Shown here in pieces: positions 1 through 11,400 of a stretch of DNA of 64,000 bases; positions within the stretch are counted from its first letter, which is position 1, and every line of letters starts with the position of its first letter. The DNA comes from Phialophora verrucosa (lineage: Eukaryota > Ascomycota > Eurotiomycetes > Chaetothyriales > Herpotrichiellaceae). The position numbers and the translations under genes are program-made. The notes under the pieces are model-generated. The model saw only the letters and a program-made list of their open reading frames with translations. It was not told the origin of the DNA and did no database searches. The DNA lies in the NCBI GenBank assembly GCA_002099365.1, contig MSED01000004.1, positions 2,418,001-2,482,000 on the forward strand. The letters are read 5' to 3'.

Positions 1-510
1 GCGTCTACTACTCTTGAACAATTCGCGCCTGGAGTTGCAATGTCGAAGTTGGCGCACCGGAAGTGTCAAGTACACGCAGTAAGTACCTGCATAGGCGGCT
101 GAGCAGTTCGAGAACTAATCATGACCTCAGCTGTTCCGACCCCGCAATCGCGTTCTGGCGATGAAACTTTCCATTTGGCTCAAGCATCGCGTTTCACATT
201 CAACAACACTGCATTCTGCGAACCTCGACCTTCGTCCCTTGTTTGGCAGCAGGTCTCTCCGCACCTGAAACGTCGGTAGCGTGCTGAATTCAGCCTATGA
301 TGTCCTTGAGCCGGATAAAACAAATGACAGCGCTGAATAGACACGTCCATTGGGCCACATATCACCACCTCAAAATTTCCATCATGACCTCAGTTTCTCA
401 AAACTTTTCCTAGAGTCCCTTGCCATCACTCCTGTCGAGCTTCACTCGCCATCGATCGAACTTGGCTCTACCGCGCTGGAGCTCTCTTGCCCGCTCTTCC
501 GCTCGCAGGC
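1..510. other. intergenic, upstream of the aldose epimerase gene
   Basis: No coding region can be supported here. The stretch presumably holds the promoter and 5' leader of the downstream epimerase gene. No clear TATA box or repeat was seen. Confidence 0.5.
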
Positions 511-1562
511 ATGGCGTCAGATTCCGGCTTTTCTTTCCTCCCCCAGGGTGCAATCATTCAAGAGTTCAAGGTCGCCGGTCATAACATCGTCCTTGGGTAC
601 CCCTCGCCGGAACCATATGCTGACTCGCCCTTCTTCGGCGAGACTATTGGCCGTGTCGCGAATAGAATCAAGAATGCGGAGTTCAGCATCAATGGGAAGA
701 CGTACAAGCTTGCGGCGAACGAAGGCCCCACTCATATCCATGGCGGTGTGAAGGGCTGGGGCAAGAAGAAGTTCAACGGTCCCCAACCAGTCAATCGCAA
801 CGGCAAGGAGGCAGTTCTTTTTACCTACGTCTCCCCAGACGGAGAGGAAGGCTATCCCGGGACAGTGGAGTTGCGAGTCTGGTACACGGCATATACCGAG
901 GACGAGGGCGGCGTTTCCAAGACGGTGCTTGAAACAGAGTATGAAGTCGAATTGATCGGCGATGAAACCGAGGAGACGATAGTCAACATCACCAATCACG
1001 GGTATGCTCCTCATTGTGAAACAACATCTTGAACTGACCCCTTTAACTCTGGACGGACAGATATTTCAATCTCAGCGATGGTCCTACCATTGAAGGATCG
1101 GAAGTTACGCTCTATACCTCGAAATATCTGGTAGTGGACGAGTTCCTTATCCCGACTGGGGCGATCGAAGATTTCCCCGGGGTTGAAGCGAAGAAACCTT
1201 TTGTCCTCGGTGCTACAGAGCCTGATATTGATCATTGCTTCGTTGTTGACACAGACACCTCGGACTTTCCAATTGACACGCGGCAACGGCCGCTCAAGCC
1301 GTTGATCAGTGTATCCCACCCGAAGACCAAGTTGCACCTGGACGTCTTCAGCACCGAGCCTAGCTTTCAATTCTATACTGGTAAGCATATCAAGGCCGCG
1401 GCGACAGCAGACACTCCCGCACGAGGGTCCCGGGCTGGATTCTGCGTCGAGGCGGCACGATTCATCAACGCTGTCAATGTGCCCGAATGGCGGAACCAGG
1501 TGTTGCTCAAGCGCGGCGATGTCTGGGGCGCAAAAACGGTTCACAAGGCTTGGAAGGCATGA
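511..1562 (+). CDS. aldose 1-epimerase (galactose mutarotase family)
   Basis: Interconverts alpha and beta anomers of hexoses such as galactose and glucose, feeding sugar catabolism; presumably cytosolic because no signal peptide is visible. Two exons, 511-1001 and 1061-1562, are joined across a GT-AG intron (1002-1060) and give 330 residues, the usual length of the family. The substrate-site motif GRVANRI lies at residues 47-53, the THIHGG segment with H75 and H77 follows, the catalytic-type His is in NITNHGYF (H163, just before the splice), and the catalytic-type Glu is in FCVEAARF (E294). The start is the ATG at 511; an in-frame TTG lies 24 bases upstream, but the ATG gives a normal N-terminus. 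The gene stands alone at the left edge. Family assignment is firm; the exact sugar is not readable from sequence. Confidence 0.93.
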
Positions 1563-3740
1563 CTTGATGGTGCTCGCAAGGCTGATCGAGGCTCACACAC
1601 CCTTCACCCCGTAGAGTTCTAAGGATAGAATACCTTCGGTCACGTGGGACAAGATGACAGGAAAGGGACAACGCCGACTGCTCGAGAATCTGACGTGGGT
1701 GAGCACTTGCGAACGAGGCAGGATAAGCGATGGCCTTTTGCGTCCATATCCTGCCTTACCATGGGAACAAATTCAGCTCGGATAATGACGCCAGTGTGGC
1801 TTCACGTCGCGACGGCTCACGACAAGGCGGACTGTCTCCGCCACTGGTGACATAGCTGACTTGGCCACGCTGGGGTCAAGAAGAAAATCACGCGTCTTGG
1901 CGGCGCGGGTGCTGATATTCCAGAAGCCCGGTCGAAGGGTGGATTCCTCTCTGTACTGTATGGAAAATGCCTCATAAAGATCAATGTCGGAGCAAAATAG
2001 TCTCCATGCGAGGGAAAAAAGGAGCAGCATTCATTTCCTCGGGCTTTTTCGACAATGTCAAGCTGGAGAAGATTACGCGCATGCAGTAGGCCGGCCGTAA
2101 GGAAAAACCGAGCGCGCACGGAATAGACCCCCCTCCTTCTCCGATCGGTTAGAGCCAGTGCAGGATGGACCCTGCGGATCCCTGATGTACGATTTGGTCG
2201 GGGCCTCGTGATTGCGCTCTTGGGACCTGCACTGGACCTGATAGTGACTTGGTTGCTGATGCGGAGCCGAGTTGTCGCCGGGTTGCTGTAATTGAGCAGT
2301 TGACTTGCCACCAGTGTTGCGACGAGATCTCGATGGTAACGGATATTACTCGTACGCTTGAAAGACGATTCCCTGACACCGAGGAAGTGCACATTCTTCA
2401 TTGTGGCTTGGGCTCGATCGATTGTGCGACCGTCGATCAAGCACGGAGCGCAGACTAATGCCAACCAGGTAACGCGCCAGAACCTTGCGTCGGACGGAAA
2501 TCGTCTCGCCCGAGTCCGAAGGAAGCTGGAGAGGCTTTGGGTTCACAAAGACACATTGGCATCATTATTGCGTTTGTGACAACCCCTCTTCTTAGCACGT
2601 CTCCACGGTCCATGGCCTGCCTGCCTGACAATTCACGTTCAGAGCATAGCGTGCGCCGGCTTCGTGCTGGCCCAGAAAGCGTCGCCCGCGGGAAGACTCT
2701 ATGGGCACTGAAGGGGAGAAGTCGCACCGACTTCCAGGTGGCCGGTCGTCATTGGACGCCGTGTGCTGTCCGCTGTGGAAGAATCAGAGGTCGATGCAGT
2801 AGTTAGTTGGGCCTGATCGCTCTTTGGGCGCGATAGATTGGGCAAGCATCAAGGAAACAGGACCACGGAAATGGAAGGAAGCCTTTGCAGCCAAATTTTG
2901 GGCGTAGGATGCAGATTTGATTGCGTGAACATCGACACTTTGGCCCCAAATTGTCGAATTCTCTGGGATGGATCTCAAGAAGATCTGCCGGCGATTGAAT
3001 CAACATGTCGCTAACTTGGACGATCCTCTTCTGAGGGATCAAGCCAGGTACCACAGCCCAGGACTTGAGGCCTTGGTCAGGCATCAGCGACACCGTTCAA
3101 CCAGGTCACCAACATCAGCCTCAGCTACACACAGCATGATTGGGCAAATGCCTGGGTTATAATTACGCCTTGAGAATACGAGGCCACCGCTTCGATCTGT
3201 GTGGTGGATTTCTTCTCCCTCCACGTATTCGGTTGAGCTTCCTACTTAAGCGCCTAAAGGGGGAGGCCCTGGGAAATGCCAACGCCCGTTCCCCACGGCA
3301 AAGCCTCGTGGTCGTCGTAAGCGGGCGGGATGTATCCAGGATCTTGCGAGAATGGGGATAAGAGTACGGGCGTTTGAACAAATCCTACCCGGGGCCGAGA
3401 AGCCCCAAGGAGTGTGAAGAGTCTTAGAAAGTCGACTAATATGCTGCGGTTAGAGCAGTAAGTAGAAACCGGTGGGTGTGCCCCGCACACCGCCTAGCAA
3501 CCCTGAGCCTGCGCCAACATGGCACGATTATCAGGAGAGGGATGAGAAAATCGAACCTGTACGGAGTACGAGTATCTAGACTTTGTTGGAGGCTGGAGAG
3601 GGGAGGTGTTCACGAGCAAGTTGCTGAGAAAGGGCCTAGCAGTCCAGGACCCCTGCAACTCGCCGCAAGGATGTCTCCGAAGGGCTAGTGTCGATTGCAT
3701 AACTCGCAGCATAACTCCCAAACGGGAGAAAGCCTGACTC

Positions 3741-3767
3741 GTGACAGTCGTGACGGTCATGACGGTC
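3741..3767. repeat. three 9-bp direct repeats (TGACRGTC type)
   Basis: GTGACAGTC, GTGACGGTC and ATGACGGTC follow each other without spacer. This could be a small regulatory cluster or chance slippage; no gene starts nearby. Confidence 0.5.
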
Positions 3768-6700
3768 AGCGTTACCAGTAATTGCTGCCTGGTACCAGAG
3801 TTTATCCGGTTTCGGTCAGGCCGCCGACATTTCAAAGTCAAATGACGCCTCACATGGCGCTGACACTCGAGTCAATTCCATCTCTATCCTCCCTCCCTCG
3901 CCTGCGTTACGCCGCCTCGCAGCTTCTTTCCTCTTGTCTCTGTTTGTCACCCGAGAGAGAACAAAAGTAATCAAACATCCATTTTCGTCCCGTCCAAGGT
4001 GCCAAGCGAAGGCTCAATCCCCCCGAATTCTGCCACGATGCCCTGCCACGCCTTGTCCTTGATTACAACCAAGCCAGCAGGTTCTCACGCCGAATCTTCT
4101 AGCGCGAAGCCGGTCAATAGGGCGCGCCGCCCTCCCTGCTGTCACCAGAAAGCCAACGTTCCAAGCATCGCCGGACACAAACAAAATTCCTAGCCGGGCT
4201 ATACCAAGTTCCAGCCGAGCAAACGCTTTGCCCTTTTCGAGCTCGTCTGGCTTGCTGCATGATTGGCTCGACAACGGGGCCTCCTGCCGCTGACTCAGAA
4301 TGCTCACCAAATCTCTGTCATGGTTCGAGCTCTAGGTGAGCTTCCTTTTGTTGTCGGCTCCGTCAACATTCCATGCGACACAGCGCGGCTCGCACATTCT
4401 CCACGGGCCAAAGCCCGCTCTCGGTAGACCACAACGGGTACAAGTAAAACAGCACATCATCGACACACCTATCAGATCTCGTCGATCGTGCTGCAGCTTG
4501 AGGGCTGCCGCGGCCCAGACCTTCGGCAAACTACCTTCTCGGGGGAAAGTGACTTCCTGTTAGAGCCCAAGGTTCAGGTCGCCGAACGGCGAAAATCCAC
4601 GAGACGCCTTCCCTCAGCAATGTTCCCCAGTTTGCTGAGGTTAGACGCGCGCTGAGCAGCAGCACCTGCATCTTAATCTGCATCTGCAAATGCATGCCAT
4701 CTCATGAGTCATCAAACCTGCTGCTGAAAAGGCGCCTCCTAGAGCCAATACTAGCACCTTCTGCCAACCTCAGAATTACCTTTGTCCTGGAGACCCAAGG
4801 CTACTCGGGTTTCATGATCACGGAATCACTCATTGGCCATGACAAAGGCAAACGGGGAATCTGCGACTTGCGTGCCAGTGGCTGCACCCGGCATAGTCAG
4901 GATTTGATTGACATGTGGGAAGGAGGAGCCTGCGTTGAGCTCAACAGACATGGTCATTTTCTATCAAAGACTGTCCTTCCTTGCCATTGGTACTCATATC
5001 TCTGACGATTCTGGAAAGTCGCAGCGAGAGGGGTTTCTACACACACGGTAGAGTTCCTCCGGTGGCTTGGTCACGAAACCCCGCATACAATACGCCCTGA
5101 TCCTTTCCACGTTCACCTCTTGGGGTGCCCACAAAGACTCTGGTGCCTTGGGAGGACCTTAGTACTCGGTAGCTTATCCGAATACTTCGTGTGACTGCAC
5201 CACGGACTGGCAAACATTCACCCCACTGGTGTCGATCAAGTTGAAAAGAAAGCGAACCCTGGGCAGTAATCGTCCATTACTCGTGTTAAACTCTACACAA
5301 AGAACATGGCATGGACTTCCCAAAGAGGTAACAGACAATCCCCAATCGGAACGACGGTGAAGCATGCCTGAAAGAACCACATTACAATCGTCTCTCCTCG
5401 TCTAGTCGGCTGTTAGACCATCGACGCCGGAACCCTCTTGGGGCACCTCCAGGTCCCGAACTGTTCAGGCACTGGGCGCTAATTAAGGCCAAGGCCGGGA
5501 ATGGGACACGAATGGCTCGAAAGGACAATACTTCATTCGTCTTCTAATTGATCCCTGTTGGAATACTTCTTCCTGCACGCCCGGCAGGCTGATCTGAGAA
5601 AAAGCTGCCACATCTTCGGAATTGGGGACACAGCCGGACGCTTCGTGGCCAGATGTCTTGAAGCACACTGGATATCGAGTTACTCTCAGCCGAGGGGGGT
5701 CACATGTCTACGACGCGTCTAGACGTCAAGTTGCGATGACAATGTGCCTAGGCCTCGCTACCGACCCCGGAGATTATTCTAAGTGCTGGTCTCTGCCCTC
5801 ACTGGCAGGCTTGGCCCAGGCAGCTGGACGAATGCACCTATCAATCGGCCATATCCTAAGACTGGACAATGATCATCTGACCGCCGGACCGACTCGAGTA
5901 TAACGCGCGCCGCTTAACCCCTCTTTATGCGTCTCGAATTCGGGATCCTGCGCGGCTATAGGCGCGACAGCGCTTTGCCATTGTCGGAGGCTCGTTTGAG
6001 GGTTCTTGAGTATGTGCCACATTTGTTACTTCTTTGGTCGATTCATGCGTTTACCGGTCAAAAGGGCCATTGTTTGAGGAGAGACCGGACCCCGTGCGCT
6101 GACATTTGCTGGCCGTTATTGGTATCGGCCTTGATGACCTTGCTTTGTTGACAGGGGCTGACGGAGATCCATCGACATGTTGCACCGAATGTTTATTTTC
6201 TGCCTAAATTGGCGAATCTCTTCAGTCTGGGGGTGGCCACCCTCTGGCATCGAAGGATAGGGGTACTGTAGGTGGGGCAAGTCGACCGCACTCGCTTGTC
6301 GGTCGAGAAGGGTTTCTACGTCATATCCCAGCGCGACAGTCACCACAGTCCCATTTGGAAAACCAGTCGAGATATCGCCCGGGTAGGTAGGAACTCGTAC
6401 GAGTGAGAACAAACCCGATCAGCCTTACCCGGCAGTTCTTTTCTCCCACGGCAGCTCCCGCCCGTATTCATTTCCGGACAACCATCGAAGCTGCTGTCTC
6501 GAGGTTGCCTCCGCGGATCCGCACTGTCCACGGCTCTTGGAGCAACTCAGGCGCGTTCGTATATCGTATCGTCCAGAACGTTGGTACGGTCGCACAGTCG
6601 GCCAGTCTGTGAGACTGGACCTGGTCAGCACGCACCGGGAAGCTGATTCTTCAGCTCGACAAAGAATTTCCCTGCGCGGCTTTGTCACAATCCAGCAAAA

Positions 6701-7810
6701 GGTGTTCGCCGTGAAAAGGCCAAGGCTTCCATGCAGGAACGTCATGCACGATGAAATAATCGTGGACAGATTGACTGATCCTTCGTGCCACGACGGTTCG
6801 GGGAATACGTACATGCTATCCCTCGTTCGGTAAGCACTAACTACTGCATCGGCATTCCTACGAGCCTCGCTTGGCACTTCTTGCAACTGACACAGTAAAT
6901 CGTGCGTGGTGCGCGATCGTGTTTTTCAACCGGCACTATACGCAGTTCTCAACCTTCAGGCAGCCTTCAAGTTCGATTTCGGGCGGCGGGTGCTATTCTT
7001 GACCGTCCGCCCTGGCGTCCTACCGAATTCGAGCAGAGCAAACCATTTCCGAGGCCATGGCTCGTTTGTTACCTTGGCCCAAGAAGCCAACGAGAACTTC
7101 TGGTCTCCTTCCTCGAGCTCCCCGATACCGCACAAAACACAGAGCGCCTCCACCAAGACCAACTCACTCTGTCGACATCGCCGAAGTGATGCAACAGTCG
7201 TGATGCCTGCCATGTTCATTGCCAATACTTCCGGTCTCTGAGCCATCTCGCCCATTGGCGCTATCACACGGTAGGGTCAATCATCTGGTGGATATACAGA
7301 GTACCTCCCAGACCTTATTGAATGCTGTGCTAGGCACTACAAGACCGCACGGACACCGAAGGGATACTCCGTAATGTGAACAGATTCACTATGGGATCAC
7401 ATACGGCCGAGCCTGCACGTTGACTACTGATAAGAAGCATTCGCCCCGATCCCTACACCCACGCATGATATATCAGGTACTGTACTCCCACCTTGTTCCA
7501 TAGGAGATTTCTCTCCTCTCTCCTCTCCTGCCGCAGGCGGGAATTTCAGGTATCGCTCGCCTGCCCGCTCACCGTTTGACATCGATCCTTCCATGCCGTA
7601 TGATTCTCCCGCGAAACAATCCTTCCACCGGGACCCATGCGAACCACGCCGTCTCCTGGAGGGCCTCACCAAGTTCTGCAACCCCCGATCGGCATTTGAT
7701 GACGGGCCACGTCGTAGATGGGCGGATGGGTAGATAGACGTCCTACCTTCTGTAGCGCGCAATAGAAAACCTCAGCTACGGAGTCAAATTCCCGTCTGTT
7801 CTCATACCAA

Positions 7811-7842
7811 ATCGCATCGCATCGCATCGCATCGCATCGCAT
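7811..7842. repeat. (ATCGC)6 microsatellite
   Basis: Six perfect copies of ATCGC followed by AT, directly readable. It lies in the gene-poor stretch downstream of APC1. Confidence 0.95.
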
Positions 7843-7996
7843 TATACTGACCGAGTCCTCGTGGCCAGCTACCGACGAACGAAGCCAACCAAACTACCCT
7901 TCTTCGTCTCTGGGGAAGGACCTAAAAAGAAATCGGAAAAGGACACTTCTTGTGCCCGTGTGTCACGCCGAGACACCAAACATATAAAGGGAGGGC

Positions 7997-8024
7997 ATGT
8001 ATATGTATATGTATATATATACAC
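7997..8024. repeat. TA-rich dinucleotide run
   Basis: Alternating TATATG/TATATA steps ending in ATACAC. It sits about 460 bases beyond the APC1 stop codon and may lie in or near its 3' flank. Confidence 0.7.
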
Positions 8025-8480
8025 CCAAAAAAAAACAATCAACAGTCAGGATTCCCAAGCCGTCACCGATCTTAGTACTAGCTGACCGGCATATGGCTTA
8101 AGTACGTCTGAGCAGACGGGAAGACCTGCTTTCCATATCCTATGGTCGATTGCGGGAAGGTTTGTGTCGTTACAAGATATAATCCATGAATTGTAGTATA
8201 ACGTCCTCGTTTGGTGCTGGTGCTGGGATTCCGAATGCTGCGATACCATTGGGCCGCTCCCTCCGCATGGTCCAAATGCGAGTATCGCTCGAGCGAGACG
8301 TACCGGTCACTCAAAGAGTAGAGCCACCCCCGGTCCGCAAGCAACACATGCATCCCTTGCCGTTAAGAATTCCGAGGAGCCCAAACTCAGAGAGTCTCTT
8401 GTCGATGAAGCGTCTGCATCGACACCGTCATCAGATGGGCACTAACCATTGAGGACATTTGAATCATGCATTGTCGAATA

Positions 8481-11400
8481 CTATGCTCTGCCTCGTACGC
8501 TTTGCATATCTTCGTCTTCGTCGTCGGCATCATCATTGCCACCCTCGACAGTGCCGCCAGTGGTCATGTTCCACACCCGCCATCTCAATCGTTCAATAAC
8601 CTCTCTCCGTAACCAGTTCCCTCCCGTTCCCGAGAACCACCTGTCACTGTCTTTCTCTTCATCGTCGCCTGCAGCGTCTCGCGCGTCTTGATTTGGGACC
8701 TGCTCTCTTTGTCTCCTCTCGTTCTCTTCATCTTCCTTCTCCCACCGATCGAACCAAGCAAACAATAGGCGCAATTGCCAGAGCTTGTCTTTATCCGCTC
8801 GACCTTTCTCCACGGCCGGTGGAAGGACGCCCTTCTCGAACTCCAACCTTGAATCCACAACCGATGTTCTGAGGAAAGTTTTGCCATCCGCTGGTGTCGG
8901 ACCTAACACGAGTGCTCGTTCCGCGTGGTCGAAGTCACTGAAGGCTTCAAGGCCGAAGAGCCACTCCAGAGGTTCCGGGTTGGTAGTGATCTGTGAGTAC
9001 GATGGAACGGCATTCGGATCGACGCTAGGGATGCCCATGGATTCAGCCCTTGCCTGTAGTTCTGCCATGAAGAGATCTTTGGGTGGTGTATCATACGCGA
9101 CTCTCCGTCGCAGCACGACATTAACTGCGTTTTCTTGCTTGATTTTCTCCAGAAGGTGCTTTCCGCCGGCCTCGAGGTCGGTGTAACTATCCCAGAAGCC
9201 TGCACCTTTGATCTCGATGGACCTGATCATGTCGAACTCTGGAACCAAGCCAGGCAGGCGGATGACTTGGGTGGTGCCATCCCTCAATTGAATGAGGCCA
9301 TTCATGCCGCCAACAACCGAGCCGCCAGCGTCACCGTCTCTGGCCACCAGGCATCGTCCCTCGACAGCGAGAACCCAGAGATGGCGCAAAGCCTGGAGAT
9401 GCCCTCGATTGTCGAGGACATCACTAGGGAAGACCGGATAGAAGGCTATACACAGGGCCGCAATACAGAGATTTGAAGTTCCGAAAGTCCGTGTGCCACC
9501 GGCTAGGAACAGTGCGCCTAAAGCCATATGAGCGGCAAGGTGACTTCCGAACGGCGTCTCTTTGTCAACTCGTCCATGAAGAGCACGCAGACGACGCATC
9601 ACGTGTATGTCGCCGGAACCAGCCATCACCGAGGCCGTGGCTAGCGCAAGAGCGTCAAGGCAATTTCGTACACTATTCAACGTCACCCGCGCGTCATAGT
9701 TGCGAGCAGGCATGCGGCTCAAGCGAAGGAACTGATCAAGATAGGAGACCAGCAGATCGCGAACATCATGGCGTTGAGACCCCGCGAACCTCAAGCTGAT
9801 GGCAAAACAGATGCCGGCAACAATGTTGAAGAAAGGCATATCTTCCGTACTAAGGACTTTGGTCGATCTCAGATCACTGCGCCATGTATAAGGCTTGGGC
9901 AGCGACATCCTGATGAAGTCCTGAGTGGGCTGAATAGATTCCCACATGATCAAATGTCGAGCCAACGTACGTAGGAGAAAGATATCCGGTCGCACATAGT
10001 CAAATTGGTGCAATGTGTCTGGAACGTCGACCTTTTTCGCAATAGCTTCGTTGTTTGTTTTGAGGAAGATAAATGCCAGAGCCATAACAGCTCCGGCAGT
10101 GGCGCGATCCAGCACGTGTACCATGTTCACGTTCTTGGTACCGACGGCGATCGTGAGTAGACGTTCGACCACGCCCACATCGTGTAGACCATGAAGACGC
10201 CTTCCCTGCCCGAGATTGATAAGACCTAGGGAAAAGCCGGCCGCAAGTCTGTAACCCTCATCACGAAGAACGTTGTCGAGCACGACGCCTTCTTCTGGAT
10301 CATTGTTTTCGATTTCTGATAGCATGACTTCAGACATGCGACGGTGCTGGGAATTATGGTACAAAAGACCAATGCCCATGATTCCAGTGGTTTGTGTAAG
10401 TGGCGAAAGGTTCAACTCGGCAGCACCGGGGGGCAGCAAACGAGTGACGTGCACAGACAGGAGACGAGTGATGAGGGTATCCATGGTCCCCAGAAAGGAA
10501 GCTGACAATCCGAGCAGCAGTCCGACGGAGGTCATGGTGTGCTTGGGCGTGAGGTACTTGAAGGCGACCCATTTGGCAAGTGATTTCAGATGTCCATTGA
10601 GTCCGAGGGCGAGCAAGAACCCAGCGTGCCGGTTTGTGAGTTCGGGAGGCTTGTTGTAGAGGATCCAGGAAGTATCAATCCCCTGAGCATCGCTCGAGAT
10701 CATGAGACCCATCGATGCACCGTTATGGAAGAACGCCCAACAGACCTTTTCTTCTGTGAATGTGGATTTGTCTGCACTAAAAGTCATGGCTTGAGTACTC
10801 TCGCTGGCGTTCCGAGGTTTCATGACACATTGCAAGCTGAATGCGGGTATGGGCACCCTTTCAGTGAGCAATGGAACACGGGCAGTGAATTGCATCATGC
10901 CTCGTCCTGCAGCGACCGACAGGGTTCTTCTTGCGACATGCTGTGCCAGCGCTTTTTGCGCCTCGAGTAAATCCACCTCGCTCCAGCCGGGTTCAGGAGT
11001 ACATTCCACCAGCGGAGGTTTCGTCTGATTCACAATCTTTGCAGCTTCATGAAATCGACGATCTTCGTTGAATATCAGTTTCGTAATTGCTTGTCGGTCA
11101 GCTTCAGACGAAGCATCCCACCGTTGGAGCGTTTCTGCCTCAAGCGCAGATGAGCAAACGATGTGGTAGTCTCGAACGGCTTCGTGAGAGGGCATCAATT
11201 GCTGTTTGTGTGAAGGGTGAGCTGAGCCATAGATATTTCGGGTTTCAAGTTCAATTCCGAGAACAAGCTTGTCCCCAAGGCCTGCAGGTCGGGACATGCC
11301 GAACCTTTTCGAAGCGATAGCTTGGTAGAAAGCGGCAGCGACACCGTCGGGAAGCGTTGTCAGCATATGCTCACTCACCCCTGAATCAGCGAGGATGTCA

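Larger units (their letters stand above)
1563..8480. other. gene-poor stretch of about 6.9 kb
   Basis: No open reading frame here looks like a conserved protein and no chain of short exons could be joined. The longest frames (1817-2464 minus, 6425-6886 minus) have no recognisable motif or coding-like composition. It contains 9-bp direct repeats at 3741-3767, the motif TACGGAGTACGAGTA at 3560-3574, a 12-bp palindrome at 6393-6404, a pentamer microsatellite at 7811-7842 and a TA-rich run at 7997-8024. The last few hundred bases should include the 3' UTR of the APC1 gene, which ends at 8481 on the minus strand. Confidence 0.5.

Noticed and set aside
487..510. Upstream TTG start for the aldose epimerase
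   Set aside because: The ATG at 511 gives a normal N-terminus and a standard start codon.
517..1014. 165-codon frame antisense to the aldose epimerase
   Set aside because: Shadow of the real exon.
1817..2464. 215-codon minus-strand frame in the gene-poor block
   Set aside because: No domain, repeat or coding-like composition; length is possible by chance at this GC content.
6425..6886. 153-codon minus-strand frame in the gene-poor block
   Set aside because: Composition looks random, with no splice-extended partner exon.
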